A stretch of 64,000 nt of DNA from Trichoplax adhaerens (taxonomy: Eukaryota > Placozoa > Uniplacotomia > Trichoplacea > Trichoplacidae), in NCBI RefSeq assembly GCF_000150275.1, contig NW_002060947.1:7434482-7498481 (forward strand), given 5' to 3'. Each line of letters opens with the position of its first letter. Within the stretch, counting starts at the first letter, position 1. Made by a program: the position numbers and the translations under genes. Shown here piece after piece: positions 35,801 through 48,398 of this stretch. The notes under the pieces are model-generated. The model was not told the DNA's origin and did no database searches. It worked only from the letters and a program-made list of their open reading frames with translations.

Positions 35801-37560
35801 ACTATCCTTATAGAGAAGCTTTACATAAATGGAACTGCCATGATAAATAAATTCATCTTGACTAAAATATGACTAATAAGTCTTGATTTATCTAAATTCT
35901 GCTTATATTGTCCAAATAAGCGCTAACCCCTGAAACACTTCGACTGAGATTTTTTTAAATGGCCGTAGAAAGCAAGCTTTTTAAGGTACACTTGCAGATT
36001 ACATCTAACATCTGTATAAGTAGAAATGTACAATGATTAATAAAGTACTTCCTTTCTTCTAGTTATTCATATTTGCGTGATGCATTTATGAAGACACTCA
36101 AAGATTGCCGCAACAACATAATTGTTGCTCTTAACAATAGATTAAACTGAGATAAGTTGATGTCTTTTAAGGTTAAGGCCATTCATTAACTGTTCGATTA
36201 ATAACCAGTCAATGCTAATATGACCAAGATAGCGTCCATTAGTCCTATTAAAAAGGAGGTACCATGACAGTAGGCATTCCAAGCCAAGCATGCTTCGGCT
36301 TATTGCCTTACTAGGCTTACGATTATGGATAGGATTATAGTACGTAAAAAGAGCTGTTTTTAAAGTATGTGTAGAAATTATCGGAAAAGTTCTCAGAATG
36401 AAATGTTGATAGCAGCTGGAAAGTGCAATAAGATATAGACAAATATTTACTAGTGCACAAATTCAACTGTTCTTAGAGTATTATCCCAGTTATCAGCTAT
36501 TTATAGCTATTTACAGCAAACTTTTACTGTATATATTGCTACAGTAAGCCTTCAATTAAACTTCATATATACGTTCGTCTAAAATACAATTTCACTTTAG
36601 CTTTTGCAGCTGCACTATCTATCGTCTGTATTTGATTACATTAAAAGGCTATATATTCATTTAGTTATATTTACGATGAAATTGAGTAGAAATTTTCAAT
36701 GTTTTGAATTAATTATTTGTCTGAATGCAATGATATCTACATAATTATATCGGTTTTCCTGAAACGCCGAACTATTTCACATATTTTAGTTAATTAATTT
36801 GATTTTATTGATCGCCCAGTGCAGAATAATCAGTCTATAGAATATTACAAGAAAGCTGGAGCAATTAGGCAGAAGGTCATGTCAGTCATGTACTAACGTC
36901 ATACCGGGCCATGTATGCAAAGCCAACGATTGCATTACGCGAACTACACTAATATAGTTTTCAATTACTAATCATTTTTAGCGCCGTATGTAGGTAAGAA
37001 TGCTAAAAATTTCACAATTCTAGCAATAATCCTGGATTGACGTAGACTTATAGAATTTATATGATTAGCTTCAACAGGAATTGCCAAAGTTAACTGGATA
37101 CTATAGAGCTTGCATCTTGATCTTACTTCTGATGGTAAAGATATTTAAATGCTTACAGATGTACTAATGACTACCGAAAATTACCGTATAAAAGTAAAGC
37201 ACTTACAATCGAAGATTTAAAATTGATCAATGCTTGTTACAATAAATTATAATCTTCTACGGGCACTAGCTTAAACATTTACGTCAACTTTGTATAAAGT
37301 AAAATCCCATGCTAAACTTTTCAGAAGGTAGAAAAATTTCAGAAGAATGACATAAAGAGCTAAAAAGCATCACTCCTCTGGTAATTACTTTTCATAACAG
37401 CAATCCATGATATTTTTATTAGTGTTTACATTTACCAAATCAATTCCTGTATAGCAAAGTATCGTTAACACGATCATTCCATGCAATGATTATGTTAACA
37501 AAATGGGAAGGTTGACGTACTACAGCTCTTTAGATCCTAGCATCCAATAATGAAAAGACC
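32806..37560. other. 4.7 kb without a recognised gene
   Basis: This lies between the caveolin start (minus) and the aminoacylase-1 stop (minus). It should contain the caveolin promoter and the aminoacylase 3' UTR. No open frame carried a recognisable motif or convincing splice borders. A perfect 13-bp inverted repeat lies at 34673-34712. Confidence 0.4.
34673..34712. repeat. Perfect 13-bp inverted repeat (hairpin)
   Basis: The arms are CGTCAACTTTGTT (34673-34685) and AACAAAGTTGACG (34700-34712), separated by 14 bases. The stem has no mismatch. No T-run follows and no gene is adjacent, so its role is unknown. Confidence 0.8.
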
Positions 37561-40500
37561 TTAATCTACATTGGCCATTGCCGATATAATACCGCAGTAG
37601 ATTTCTATTCCCTTAAGGAAGATCTTTTCATTCAAAAATTCATTATGATCGTGAAGTAATACCGGCGTATAGTTCATTGGAGAGAATCCTAGGGCAGGTA
37701 TTCCTGCCTGTAAATCAAGCCATATAATTTAACGCATTAGAGGTAACTTTCTTAAAAGAAAGCTCGTATTTATCATCTCCTTAAAATTACAATTACTATT
37801 GAAACTGCTCAAATCTTACATAGATAACAAATTACGTTGAATAGTATGACATTAAATAAATAGAATAAAAGAAATTTATCAAATTAATAATTATGGTCGA
37901 TGCTGTTTAATTTAGTAGAAGTAATGCGGTAAAAATTTTATTGCAAGTAATGTTAGTTCTACTGTACTACAGTCGATTATTAGAGTGTATGTAAGTGATA
38001 TAATCATATTTCCTCTTAAAAGGAAGAGATCAGCTTCATTAATACAGTACCTGGCGTAGGAATCGGCTATCTGTTGCTGCTGGAAATGTCTCTGTAATGA
38101 GTAATAAACTCCTAAAGTTGCAAATTGATAATAAAAATAACGCGAATAAATGCAAGGGAAGGCTAACCGTAAGCTCTTAGTAAAAATTAGTAAAAATTAA
38201 TTAATTACTAATTAGTAAAAATTCCGTATCACATAGGATTAATCACAAATTGGAAAAATAATCTGCCTACATATTGGAAGCCGCTGAGCTGAACGCTCTC
38301 CACCATTTATCGCTGTTGTCAATGCTGGTAATTGATTTATCCATATGACGCTGTTACAAATACAAAAATCAAAGAAATACAAATACAAATACAAAAATTA
38401 AAGTTATTCACAGTCTAAATAGAGATTAAGTGTGGCTAACAGTACGCATATTACACCATCGCTATTTAAAATTATCTTACGTCAATAAAAGTGATTAAAA
38501 TTCCATCGCCACATTCATCTGCCCAGGATCGGACTCTTTCTTCGAATTCCTGTGAAAAAAGTTATTCGTTTGAACAGAAGTAAAAAAATGTTATTGAATT
38601 AAGGGTTATTGAACGAAGTAAAGAAATAGTCGTATGACTACCTGGAAGTCAACGTCAAGTGCAAGCCTGACGTCAATAGCTAAATGATTTGAAGAAAAAT
38701 TAATAATAAATTAGAGCCGCTCATTATTCATAAATAAAATTGACTTACTGAGCGTAACATCAGCAGGGACTACGTTCCTTTGAATACCACCGTTCACCAT
38801 AGTCATATTTATGGTTGTAACATCTCCCAATCTTAAATTATTTTCAAGCATTCTAAACAACGAATTTATTAATAATGCTGATAGTCAGTAACGGTTTAAG
38901 TATACACTTTACCACTGTTATCATGCTTTTTCATGTAAAATTCAGTTTAGAAAAGGTATAATAACAATAAATATTGATTTAACCAATCTATTCGTTAAGA
39001 TAACCGTTTTTCTTCAGAATTTCGAAATTCAGTGAATTTATTCATTAGCTTCCTCTATTTAATGGTAGAATGGTGCGTTGTAAGTATACATAATACAGAT
39101 ACAACGTGTATACACCTACGAGTTTACTTGTAATTCGATAATAAAGGTATTAATATCATATATTGGCTAAGTTGCTAGCAAATGGTGGTCGTTACGTAAA
39201 TGCATTTTCTTACAAGCTTTTCCATCGCAGTATTCTGAACAAATCTTGAGCCGTGTCCAGGCCTTCCAGTACATTTAATTCTGACTCCTGGTATTTCGTG
39301 TTAGAATCAATTATTACCAGAACAAGCATTTAATTTGTTAAATTACTATAAAGGTAGCATTAATTAGTACTGTAGATCAACAGTTCAACACTGCATGCTG
39401 ACTAAATTTCAGCTAACACTAAAAAGTTAAAGGAGAAAATTCAGTGGTGAAAGTAATAGTACAATGATAACAGCGTTGAGAATATTTACCCCAAATTGGC
39501 CGCTCAGAATTGTAAACAATAAACTCTTCCGTTGGATTTGCTAAACCTACAAAGATAGAGTTAATTGAAGGTAGTTTCAAGAATAAAAAAATTTAGTACC
39601 AAGTGTTTTAGGAATGAACCTTCGTCAAGTGCGTAAGCAATGTTCAACTTTTTAAATTCTTCATGCTTGCAGAATAATTGCATGCCTTCCCTTCCTCCAC
39701 GTTCTTCATCTGAAATGTCAATAGGTAGATTGATCAATTCAACCAAAATAATTTAAGTGGTTCAACAGTGAAAGTAATAATAAACATGCATAGGTTAAAC
39801 GTAAACTGTATTATAGTACGCTGGCATGAACGGTTTAAAATTTAGAAACTCTCTATCATTGTTGTAAAATAGCTGTTACAAACTATTTAACAACGGAATA
39901 TGTTGGCAAGTTATAATGATGGAATGGTCTTGTCATTCAGCTATTGCCTATACTCGTAAGTCCATAATCTAACTGCATTTGTATGTACTGTATTGTAGAT
40001 TAGTATCTTGCGTGCCAAATAACATGCCATAATTTTGTATTAGAATCAACGCGTATTTGCCATTATGTAATACCTGGTACAAACGACATATGTATAGTAC
40101 GTTTAAAGCGCTTTCCTTCTTTCTTTAGTCTTCTTATAGCTTCTATATATCTAAATTACAAGGTAGTATTATCTTGCACATTCTTACTTCTGGTATTAGC
40201 AGAGAGTTAGCAAACATAATTTAAGATTAACATTCACTAACTGTATTCCTACGCATTTCATATCCTAACAAACAAGAAAATTAAAATATTATCGTTAGAC
40301 CAGAGCCTTATAATTGAAGTATGCGAATACGTAAAAACCGAGGAAATATCTGTATGCCTGCGATATTGTGGCGAAATTTATAAAGTGAAAATGCAATTTA
40401 AGCCAATACCTATGGCGTAGCGGTATAATAATGTTACCTGTGTTCCTCTTGCGTATATATCTCCTTCCGGAGTTTTAATTGCGGCAAATGGATCATGTAT

Positions 40501-41538
40501 CCAATGCTCCTATAATTTCAATATTTCGGAGGAAACTAATTAGCCTTTTAACCAACAACATGCAAGTATAATAAATTAATAATGCTGTAGTGGGCATATC
40601 ACTCGAACTAGAACGATTACATATTAGCAATCTAGAATATACTCGTACATACGTGTAGCAGATATTATATATGTTTAGTAGCTTAAGTGAAACGATGAAA
40701 ATGATTGCTATTTCTTGAAAAAGTGCGAGAAAGTCTTCAATTTTAAACTGTTTGATATAGTCTAAAGAAATAGACAGGCATGTAATAAAATTGTATAAGC
40801 TTACAATCCAAGTAACTTACAAGATAAACCGGGACAACATCCGTATGGCTATTAAGTAATAAGGAGCCAAGCGTAGGATCTGTTCCTTCCCATGTTATAA
40901 GAACGACAGGCCTGTTTGGGAGGACCTGCACATTCGTCAAACATTAGCATAAAACACTTGACATCCCAAAAGTAGAATTTTTAAGTCTACCAGATCAATG
41001 TTGCTAACTAAATAGCCTACCTCGATTACTCTCATAGGCAGATCTATCTCTGCTGCCAGTCGTTGCAGTAGTTTAGTGCAAGCATCTGTGATTGCAAAAT
41101 ATAAACTTAGGTAGTTAACACTGCTTTACCGTAATTTGTAGCAATGAAGATCTATGTTTGTACAGTAGCACCGTTAACGAAGATACTTTCCAAGGCAGTA
41201 TCTGCATTGTACTACACAAGCGATCTTACAGAATAAGAAAAACGACACTCGTTAATAAGCAATCAACACTCTTTCCCAAGTCTTGTAATGGAGTTAACAC
41301 TGCTTTACCGTAATTTGTAGCAATGAAGATCATCTATGTTTGTACAGTAGCACTGTTAACGAAGATACTTTGAAGGCAGTATCTGCATTGTACTACACAA
41401 GCGATCTTCCAGAACTAGAAACATGACACTCGTTAATAAGCAATCAATACTCTTTCCTAAGTCTGGTAATGGAGTACATGACAAGAATCTGATAAGGGAA
41501 TGGATGTTTCGCTCCTCAGGCACATGCCATGGGTACAT
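37561..41538 (-). CDS. ACY1: Aminoacylase-1 (N-acyl-L-amino-acid amidohydrolase)
   Basis: Sixteen exons: 41538-41451, 41085-41021, 40925-40821, 40509-40438, 40264-40242, 40150-40074, 39709-39620, 39546-39490, 39287-39214, 39048-39005, 38852-38749, 38679-38642, 38549-38481, 38350-38271, 38111-38051, 37707-37561. All phases agree and the sum is 1,194 bases (397 residues; human ACY1 has 408). The enzyme is a cytosolic zinc peptidase of the M20 family that deacylates N-acetyl amino acids. The metal and catalytic residues are visible: NSHTDVVPV (His, Asp), ARGTQDMKC (bridging Asp), FVPDEERGG (catalytic Glu, then metal Glu), ALDEG (Asp) and LLHDHNE (last His). GRPGHGSRF marks the dimerisation lid. 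Exon 5 is only 23 bases. The first exon is the least certain part; its 5' ATG, phase and the motif SLIRFLS fit the family N-terminus. A 179-bp tandem duplication overlaps its 3' end. Confidence 0.93.
41114..41473. repeat. Two-copy tandem duplication, 179 bp, at aminoacylase-1 exon 1/intron 1
   Basis: Copies start with GTTAACACTGCTTTACCGTA at 41114 and 41293 and are about 95% alike. The right-hand copy includes the last 23 or so bases of the proposed exon 1 (41538-41451) and its donor. The left copy carries an altered version of the same exon end and of the donor. Confidence 0.85.
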
Positions 41539-42849
41539 ACAAGCATTACCGGCAATCTTAATATGTTTTTACTGGGTTTAATAGTATCTCGGAACAAAAA
41601 AAGGGCAAGAAAATGACTGTACAAAGAGTTCTAATCATCCATCATTGGCAACTTTAGATTTGCATGGCCTGTAAACAAAACTGTGACACGCGTACGTAGA
41701 TGTTTAGTAAGAGCAACAACTTATTGGATCATCGAAACTGGTTGCTATTGATACACTATAATTCATCAATTCTATTCGTATGGAAATCAGTTCGATTGGC
41801 ATCGATCACCATCCTGTGTGCTCTAAGATGTTGGAAATGACGAAATGATATTCATCTCTGCTTCTTACTGATTAACGATTGCATTATTGGTCAGTAAAAA
41901 CTAGCCATAAGAAACATGCTTTGCTTGTCTAGGCGAATGCAACAAAGTTCGATTCTGTTGCTTTCATGCCGTCCCCTTTACATTCTATCATGGAATAAAT
42001 AGAATCTGAAGAAGGATTGGATCTTGAACTGTTTTATACATCATTTACCATAGTCAGCTTCGGATGAAATCGTATTGATTCTCAGATATTCGCGAAAGAC
42101 AGTCACTGCAGGATGTTCTTCAGCCATGTCTTCCCTCTTGCCACGAGTGGAAAATCGTCATCTACTATAATAAGTTTATGACGCAGTACAAGTACTGTAC
42201 GAGGTAGTGTATATATGCCCGCAGTATTTGTGACGAAAGAGAGGTGTGGCCCACAAAATGGCCTCCATCATTCTTTATTTACTTACTGTTACTGCAATTT
42301 CTAAATTTATTGAATCGTGCTATATCTTTTATTCGATATATAACTCTCTCTATATGGCATATACATATATAGAGATATACAACTTTTAATTATTTTACTG
42401 GCCAATGGACTGTACTCATTTTGGACATTTGAATTAGGACTTGGAAGAGAAATTAAAAAGTCCCTATGATTGGAACGGCTTATCCACTTGATGGAATCTG
42501 CGATTTCTTTTCCTTTACTGTATGGCGTTGTCTGTTTTTATTAACTAGGTTGTACTACGGTGAATACTCGACTATTCGTCCATTGCATTCACTTGCGACC
42601 TCATTACACCGTCGACTTTCGTCCTATTGGATGCTGGACACTGTGCTGTAATCGATGTCAGCTTCAATTGATGGAGAGATGGGAAATGCAAGAGAGAATG
42701 AATTGATTGGAAATATCATCGCAATCCTTTACCAGGAGATAGCCAAACATGCAGAAAGATAGCAATAGAACTGAATTTTGCATGCAGCTTGATTAACCTT
42801 TCTAATTAGTGATGCATGGCAGATATCTTGCATGATATTACCTTACTAT
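41539..42849. other. Upstream region of aminoacylase-1, no gene recognised
   Basis: Probably holds the minus-strand aminoacylase promoter. It contains an AT-rich TATAGAGA-type stretch at about 42340-42380 and the palindromic AGTACTGTAC at 42191. The 61-codon frame at 42466-42651 shows no motif. Confidence 0.4.
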
Positions 42850-43996
42850 ACTGTATGACTATACCGACCAATGTTGCATCATGTAGCCATTCAACGATAT
42901 CCGAGTTTATTTACATTTCTTTTTTTTTTATTTTTATCTCGTCTCTACCGCCTAATGTGCAAGTAAGAAGAGAATTGCGTCTAGCTCAGCTCAACCTAAA
43001 CCTTACCAGACTATCACAGATTTCTCGATCGGAGGACTGCTACTATATGACCATACCGACCAATGTTGCATCACGTAGCCATTCAACGATATCCGAGTTT
43101 CATTTACATTTCTAATTTTTATTTTTACCTCGTCTCTACCGCCTAATGTGCAAGTAAGAAGAGAATTGCGTCTAGCTCAGCTCAACCTAAACCTTACTAG
43201 ACTATCACAGATTTCTCGATCGGAGGGCCGCTACTATATGACCATACCGACCAATGTTGCATCATGTAGCCATTCAACGATATCCGAGTTTATTTACATT
43301 TCTTTTTTTTTTATTTTTATCTCGTCTCTACCGCCTAATGTGCAAGTAAGAAGAGAATTGCGTCTAGCTCAGCTCAACCTAAACCTTACCAGACTATCAC
43401 AGATTTCTCGATCGGAGGACTGCTACTATATGACCATACCGACCAATGTTGCATCACGTAGCCATTCAACGATATCCGAGTTTCATTTACATTTCTAATT
43501 TTTATTTTTACCTCGTCTCTACCGCCTAATGTGCAAGTAAGAAGAGAATTGCGTCTAGCTCAGCTCAACCTTAACCTTACTAGACTATCACAAATTTCTC
43601 GATCGGAGGACCGCTACTATATGACCATACCGACCAATGTTGCATCACGTAGCCATTCAACGATATCCGAGTTTCATTTACATTTCTAATTTTTATTTTT
43701 ACCTCGTCTCTACCGCCTAAAGTGCAAGTAAGAAGAGAATTGCGTCTAGCTCAGCTCAACCTAAACCTTACTAGACTATCACAGATTTCTCGATCGGAGG
43801 GCCGCTACTATATGACCATACCGACCAATGTTGCATCAAGTAGCCATTCAACGATATCCGAGTTTCATTTACATTTCTAATTTTTATTTTTACCTCGTCT
43901 CTACCGCCTAAAGTGCAAGTAAGAAGAGAATTGCGTCTAGCTCAGCTCAACCTTAACCTTACTAGACTATCACAAATTTCTCGATCGGAGGACCGA
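42850..43996. repeat. Six-copy tandem array of a 191-bp unit with two-unit higher-order pattern
   Basis: ACCGACCAATGTTGCATCA recurs at 42863, 43055, 43246, 43438, 43629 and 43819 (spacing 190-192 bp). Copies 1 and 3 share ATCATGTAGCC and a T9-10 tract. Copies 2 and 4 share ATCACGTAGCC and TTTCATTTACATTTCTAATT. Copies 4 and 6 share CAACCTTAACC, and copies 2 and 5 share CAACCTAAACC. So a block of two units (about 383 bp) was amplified. Each unit holds a pyrimidine tract followed by GTGCAAGTAAG, which resembles a 3' splice region and a 5' splice site. Long open frames here follow from the 192-bp spacing. Confidence 0.93.
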
Positions 43997-44704
43997 GAAG
44001 TCTATTGTACTGTACACTGTAAGCTACAGTACTTTGGGTCGCGTAAGGCACTGTACTATACTGTACTGTAAGAGTAACAGTACCAGACTGCACAGTACAA
44101 GAAGTCCAAGGTACTGTAGACCTACTGGAGTGTGGACCAGAACGTCAACTGCCGTGACAAATTCAAAATCAAGACGTTTCTCTTTTTCTGCAGTTTTTGC
44201 GCGGCCAGCAACAACATCAAGGTAGGCAAAATTAAGAGTTAGCATTCTATCTTAGTAGAGTACTGATGATGTCGATCATGATGAGTCCAATCGGATGATA
44301 ACGATGATCATCATGGCGATGATGCTGTTATCGCTTATGGAAGAGATCAAAACAAAGGATTGCTACTGCTGGAAACAGAATGTGTAAACTACCATCGTCC
44401 ACTTTCGTTATTGTTAATGGTGTTAACCGCTTAGTTGCTAGTCAATAGTAGAGAAATCCCAGTAAATAGATCATGCTAATGATCGATTCATAACATTATC
44501 AATGAGTAAGCTGAAAATGAGCACAGATATTGCAACTTATGCTAGAATAAAACTTGAACTATCGGTATGAAATCAATTTATCCCTTTATGGCATACCTTG
44601 ATAGCCCAGGTTGAAGCTGTACAGAAATACTGGCGTAACGATCCTCGTCTTCGTCTAAACAATAATGCAGTATTCATTTTATGCCATCTAGGTTAAGGAC
44701 AACC
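43997..44704. other. Upstream region of the deacetylase gene, rich in TACTGTA/TACAGTA words
   Basis: Between 44005 and 44115 the words TACTGTA, TACAGTA and CAGTAC occur repeatedly and form overlapping inverted repeats. A trinucleotide-like GATGAT/CATCAT stretch follows at 44265-44330. An AG after CCATCT at 44690-44691, 13 bases before the deacetylase ATG, may be the acceptor of a 5' UTR intron. Confidence 0.5.
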
Positions 44705-47700
44705 ATGTCTGCTGAAGAAATTATCAATCAACTGCAAAATTTGGTAAGGAATAAAAATCAATCAGGCTAGAATGCAATGCCAATGGATTGTTAATGCAAA
44801 GTTAACCTGAATAAGAGTATTGGAGACAAAATAATTGAGCTATAGCGCAAATAAAAGAATGCATCATCAATTGATACTGTACGTCAATGCATGTAGACGA
44901 GTAGATATTAAGGAAGAAAAAGGATTAACTTCAACAGTTGTAGTCTGCATCCAAAGGACAACGTCATAATCCTATGGTGTAGGCAGGACCTATAATGAAA
45001 TAGAGTTGCTATTTTGATAATCTTTTACTTTCAGTAAGGGTAACGTAGAAATACCTTCTCTTTTCTACTAGTCCTAACTTGATTGTTGCCATGCCTCAAG
45101 TTGATCAAAGCTCCATGAGCAATGGTGTAAAACTACAATTTTTTATTTTCTTATTAGACTGTAGAAGATAGCAAATTCGACCTTGCAGATGGCCACGGAT
45201 TTAGGTACAATAAATAGGAGCAAGCTTGAATGATTTGGTTACGCATAGTTAGCGTAGTTCTTTACCTTCTAACAAATAAAGTCATCATTTCCTAGTTTGA
45301 AATAAAAAATTAGATCATTATGAGTGTAAAATGCGACTATTTTTTCCTGGCTTGATGTGAAAGCAGATAGATTTAAGGTAATAAGCTAGATCTTACTTAG
45401 GGAAGTACATTTCTATTTAAACCAACAGTACGTGTTATGTCTACGATAAAGATATGAAGAAACATCAAAATCTTTATGATAGGTAAGTTGATAAGGATGT
45501 CTAAAGAAAGGGCTTAACCAACAAAATTTTGATATTGTAGCTTGCAAAATGTAGTTTGTAGACCAGTCAGCATATTGATATCATGATGAAGTGTGACTGA
45601 TGTTCATGGCATACAAAAACAGATAACACAATTCGACTTGCTGCAATGAAGATCTTTGTTTAGCATACAAATCAATCGAAAATTTGAAAGTGAGTGACTT
45701 CTTTATACTGTATATTGTATTGTAGAAGCCATCCAGAAGTGCCAGATAGAATATCTCGTATTTACGATAAATGTCAAGAATATGAATTATTAAAAAAGTG
45801 TAAACGATTACCGGTAAGTTGTTTTGTAAACGAACGACAATACTTCCTTCCTAACCTAAAGTAACCTAGCTAAAATTAGAGCATATCTTCCTAAAATGGA
45901 TATGTACCGTAACATGCACCTTATAATAAATCATTATAGTATGATAATCATATCCACTTATATTAATTTAGTCTAGGGTAGCGACTGATGAGGAACTCTT
46001 AATAATGCATAGGTAAGATTGCGTATTTCGTACATTTAACTAAAAGATTCTTCGGTATGCACAATTTATTACTAAGGCTTTGTCATTTATTTTGTCATTG
46101 TAGTCAAAATCTAATTGATACATTAAGAGCCACTCAGACTATGAAAAGTAGAGATCTTTCCAAATACGCCGATTCTTTAGATTCTATATACTTACATCCG
46201 GTATAAAATAATAAATGCTCATAACTGTACCAGAAAAATGATTATCATAAATGTATCATTTCCGTTGCTATTAGTTAGATTTATGTTCTATTTTACATTG
46301 TTTCAGAGCTCTTTTGAATGCGCTAAATTGGCTGCAGGATGTACGTTAGCAGTCATAGAGGAAGTAGCTAGTGGAAAAGTGAGTCGAAACTGATCTTTGC
46401 TTTTATTGACGTACTAATCGATGCAATTGATTATAAAATAATTTAAAATTTCTTCCTTAACCTTAAACCAGTCATTGAATGGAATAGGAATTGTGCGGTA
46501 ACTTTTAAGATAATAAATATTAATTTACGATCTATTTCTCTTGCAAAATCCTATTTAATATATATAAGGATTGAGTTAAAATGAATATCTGAGTGAATTT
46601 TACTTTATCAACTAGGCCTCCAGGGCACCACGGATTTCATGATATTTGCTCTGGTTTCTGTCTCTTTAACAATGTAGCAATTGCTGCTAAAAAAGTTCAA
46701 TCTTATCCAAATATTGATAGGTCAGTAAACTACTCATTATCTTTCGCGTGATTACGAAAAGAAAGATTTTAGCATCTACGTTGTATTTGTATAGCTTAGC
46801 TCAGATAGAAACTACATGTTGTAGTGAACCCCTTGTTATGGTTATTGCAATTAATAATTTACTTTGCACTGGTGAATACATAGAATTCTAATTGTTGATT
46901 GGGATGTACATCACGGAAATGGCACACAATCATTATTTTATAAAGATCCTAGGTATGCAATTTGCTACTTTATTTGTAAGTGTATTATGCCAATTATAAG
47001 GGACCTCATTTTAATTAAAACAGCGTCCTTTACTATTCCATTCATCGCTACGATCACGCTGAATTTTATCCTTTCATGGAAGATGCAAATTATGATAGAG
47101 CTGGGGAGGAGGCAGGCGAAGGATTTAATATTAATGTTGCATGGAATAAGGTATCTAATACTAGATATTTGTTCGTGTTAGTGTCTTTTTGACGTCCCAG
47201 TTTATAAAAGCTTAGCATGTAACTTGTACCTTCATATTATCTATAGCCGAAAATGGGTGATGGCGACTATTTAGCTGCATTTCATCATATCCTGTTACCC
47301 GTGGCATATGAAGTAGGATACGAGCATTCGTTCTCGATTAGCTTTAACATGAATGCGATTAACGTAATATTGACTAAGATTTTTTCTCCCTAATTTTATT
47401 ACAGTTCAATCCAGATCTAGTTATTGTATCGGCTGGATTTGATTCGGCACGAGGAGATCCCAAGGTAACCTTAACAATGATGGAAAAGGAGTTTAAGATG
47501 TTATGCTTTAAAAGATCGCTTATTGTTTGATGATGCTTACCGTGAGAAAATGATTAGAGATCTTGAAAATTCACCTTTATTTAGGGCCTATGTAATGTCA
47601 CTCCGGAAGGGTTCGCACATTTAACGAAACTATTGATGAATCTTGCCAATGGTCGCTTGGCATTAATACTAGAGGTTATCTCAAAATTGTCATCATAATA

Positions 47701-48398
47701 CAGCTCGATCCCAATTGCTGGTTTAGCCATTTTACGAGTGTATATGTTATATATACATATTCATCATTCTAAGAATTGACGGTTTTGCAATTCTGCAGGG
47801 TGGATACAATCTCACTTCTAATGCAGAATCAATGGCTGCGTGTTTACGAGTACTACTTGGAGAGTCATGCCCGCCGTTAGAAGAGGCTGCTATTCCATGC
47901 CAAAGGTGCAGTACAGTACTGAATTGCTTAGTAGATTATGGGTACCTTCATACTATACTGTACATATTCATGAATAATCCCCAACGATAACCGCTAGTTT
48001 TAGTCAATAATAGATAATGTATCTCGTTACTTGTAGTGCCCTCGAATCGATCAGTAATACGCTAAAGACTCACTCCAAATACTGGAAGTCACTGAGATTA
48101 CCAGGTAATAAATTATAGTACGGTGATATACTGCACGTAATACTGGCATCTCTCTCATACTAATCTTGAGCGTATCTCTTTCATGAAAGCTTTCACGACT
48201 GACGATACTCAAAAACGAGAAAGCGAGACTGAAAAAATGAAACCAGCAGAAAAAAGACCAACGACTAGTTCAGACACTCAAAAACGAGAAAGCGAGACTG
48301 AAAAAATGAAACCAGTAGAAAAAAGACCAACGACTAGTTCAAAAAAAAAGAACAAAGCTCGTGTGCAACACAAGGAAGCGACTGATGAACCAACGTAA
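44705..48398 (+). CDS. Class IIb histone deacetylase (HDAC6/HDAC10-like), single catalytic domain
   Basis: Seventeen exons: 44705-44743, 45158-45204, 45429-45482, 45726-45813, 45972-46012, 46104-46200, 46307-46378, 46472-46497, 46616-46720, 46884-46952, 47024-47150, 47247-47312, 47405-47464, 47585-47674, 47799-47905, 48037-48104, 48190-48398. All phases agree and the sum is 1,365 bases (454 residues). The enzyme removes acetyl groups from lysines (HDAC6 type: tubulin) or polyamines (HDAC10 type). Zinc and catalytic residues are present: RPPGHH (His pair), [11 protein letters not shown] (Asp and His ligands), [11 protein letters not shown] (third ligand) and EGGYN (transition-state Tyr). [15 protein letters not shown] and RATQTMK match HDAC6 repeats. 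There is one catalytic domain only; no second domain or ZnF-UBP was found. The last exon is a Lys/Glu-rich tail with a 69-bp direct repeat and could serve as a nuclear or regulatory tail. The terminal TAA overlaps a GTAAGC donor-like site, so another 3' exon is not excluded. Confidence 0.92.
48208..48345 (+). repeat. 69-bp direct duplication inside the deacetylase tail
   Basis: Two adjacent 69-bp copies encode 23 residues each ([13 protein letters not shown] then (A/V)EKRPTTSS) and differ at only two bases. The duplication is in frame and lengthens a charged, probably disordered C-terminal tail. Confidence 0.9.

Noticed and set aside
42816-43498. Two overlapping-type open frames in the 191-bp array that look like a repeated protein
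   Set aside because: They stay open because some unit spacings are 192 bp (a multiple of three); later units break the frame, and indels are not multiples of three.
44024-44245. Open frames on both strands upstream of the deacetylase, one with donor-like and acceptor-like borders
   Set aside because: No motif on either strand, and much of it is the TACTGTA-rich inverted-repeat stretch.
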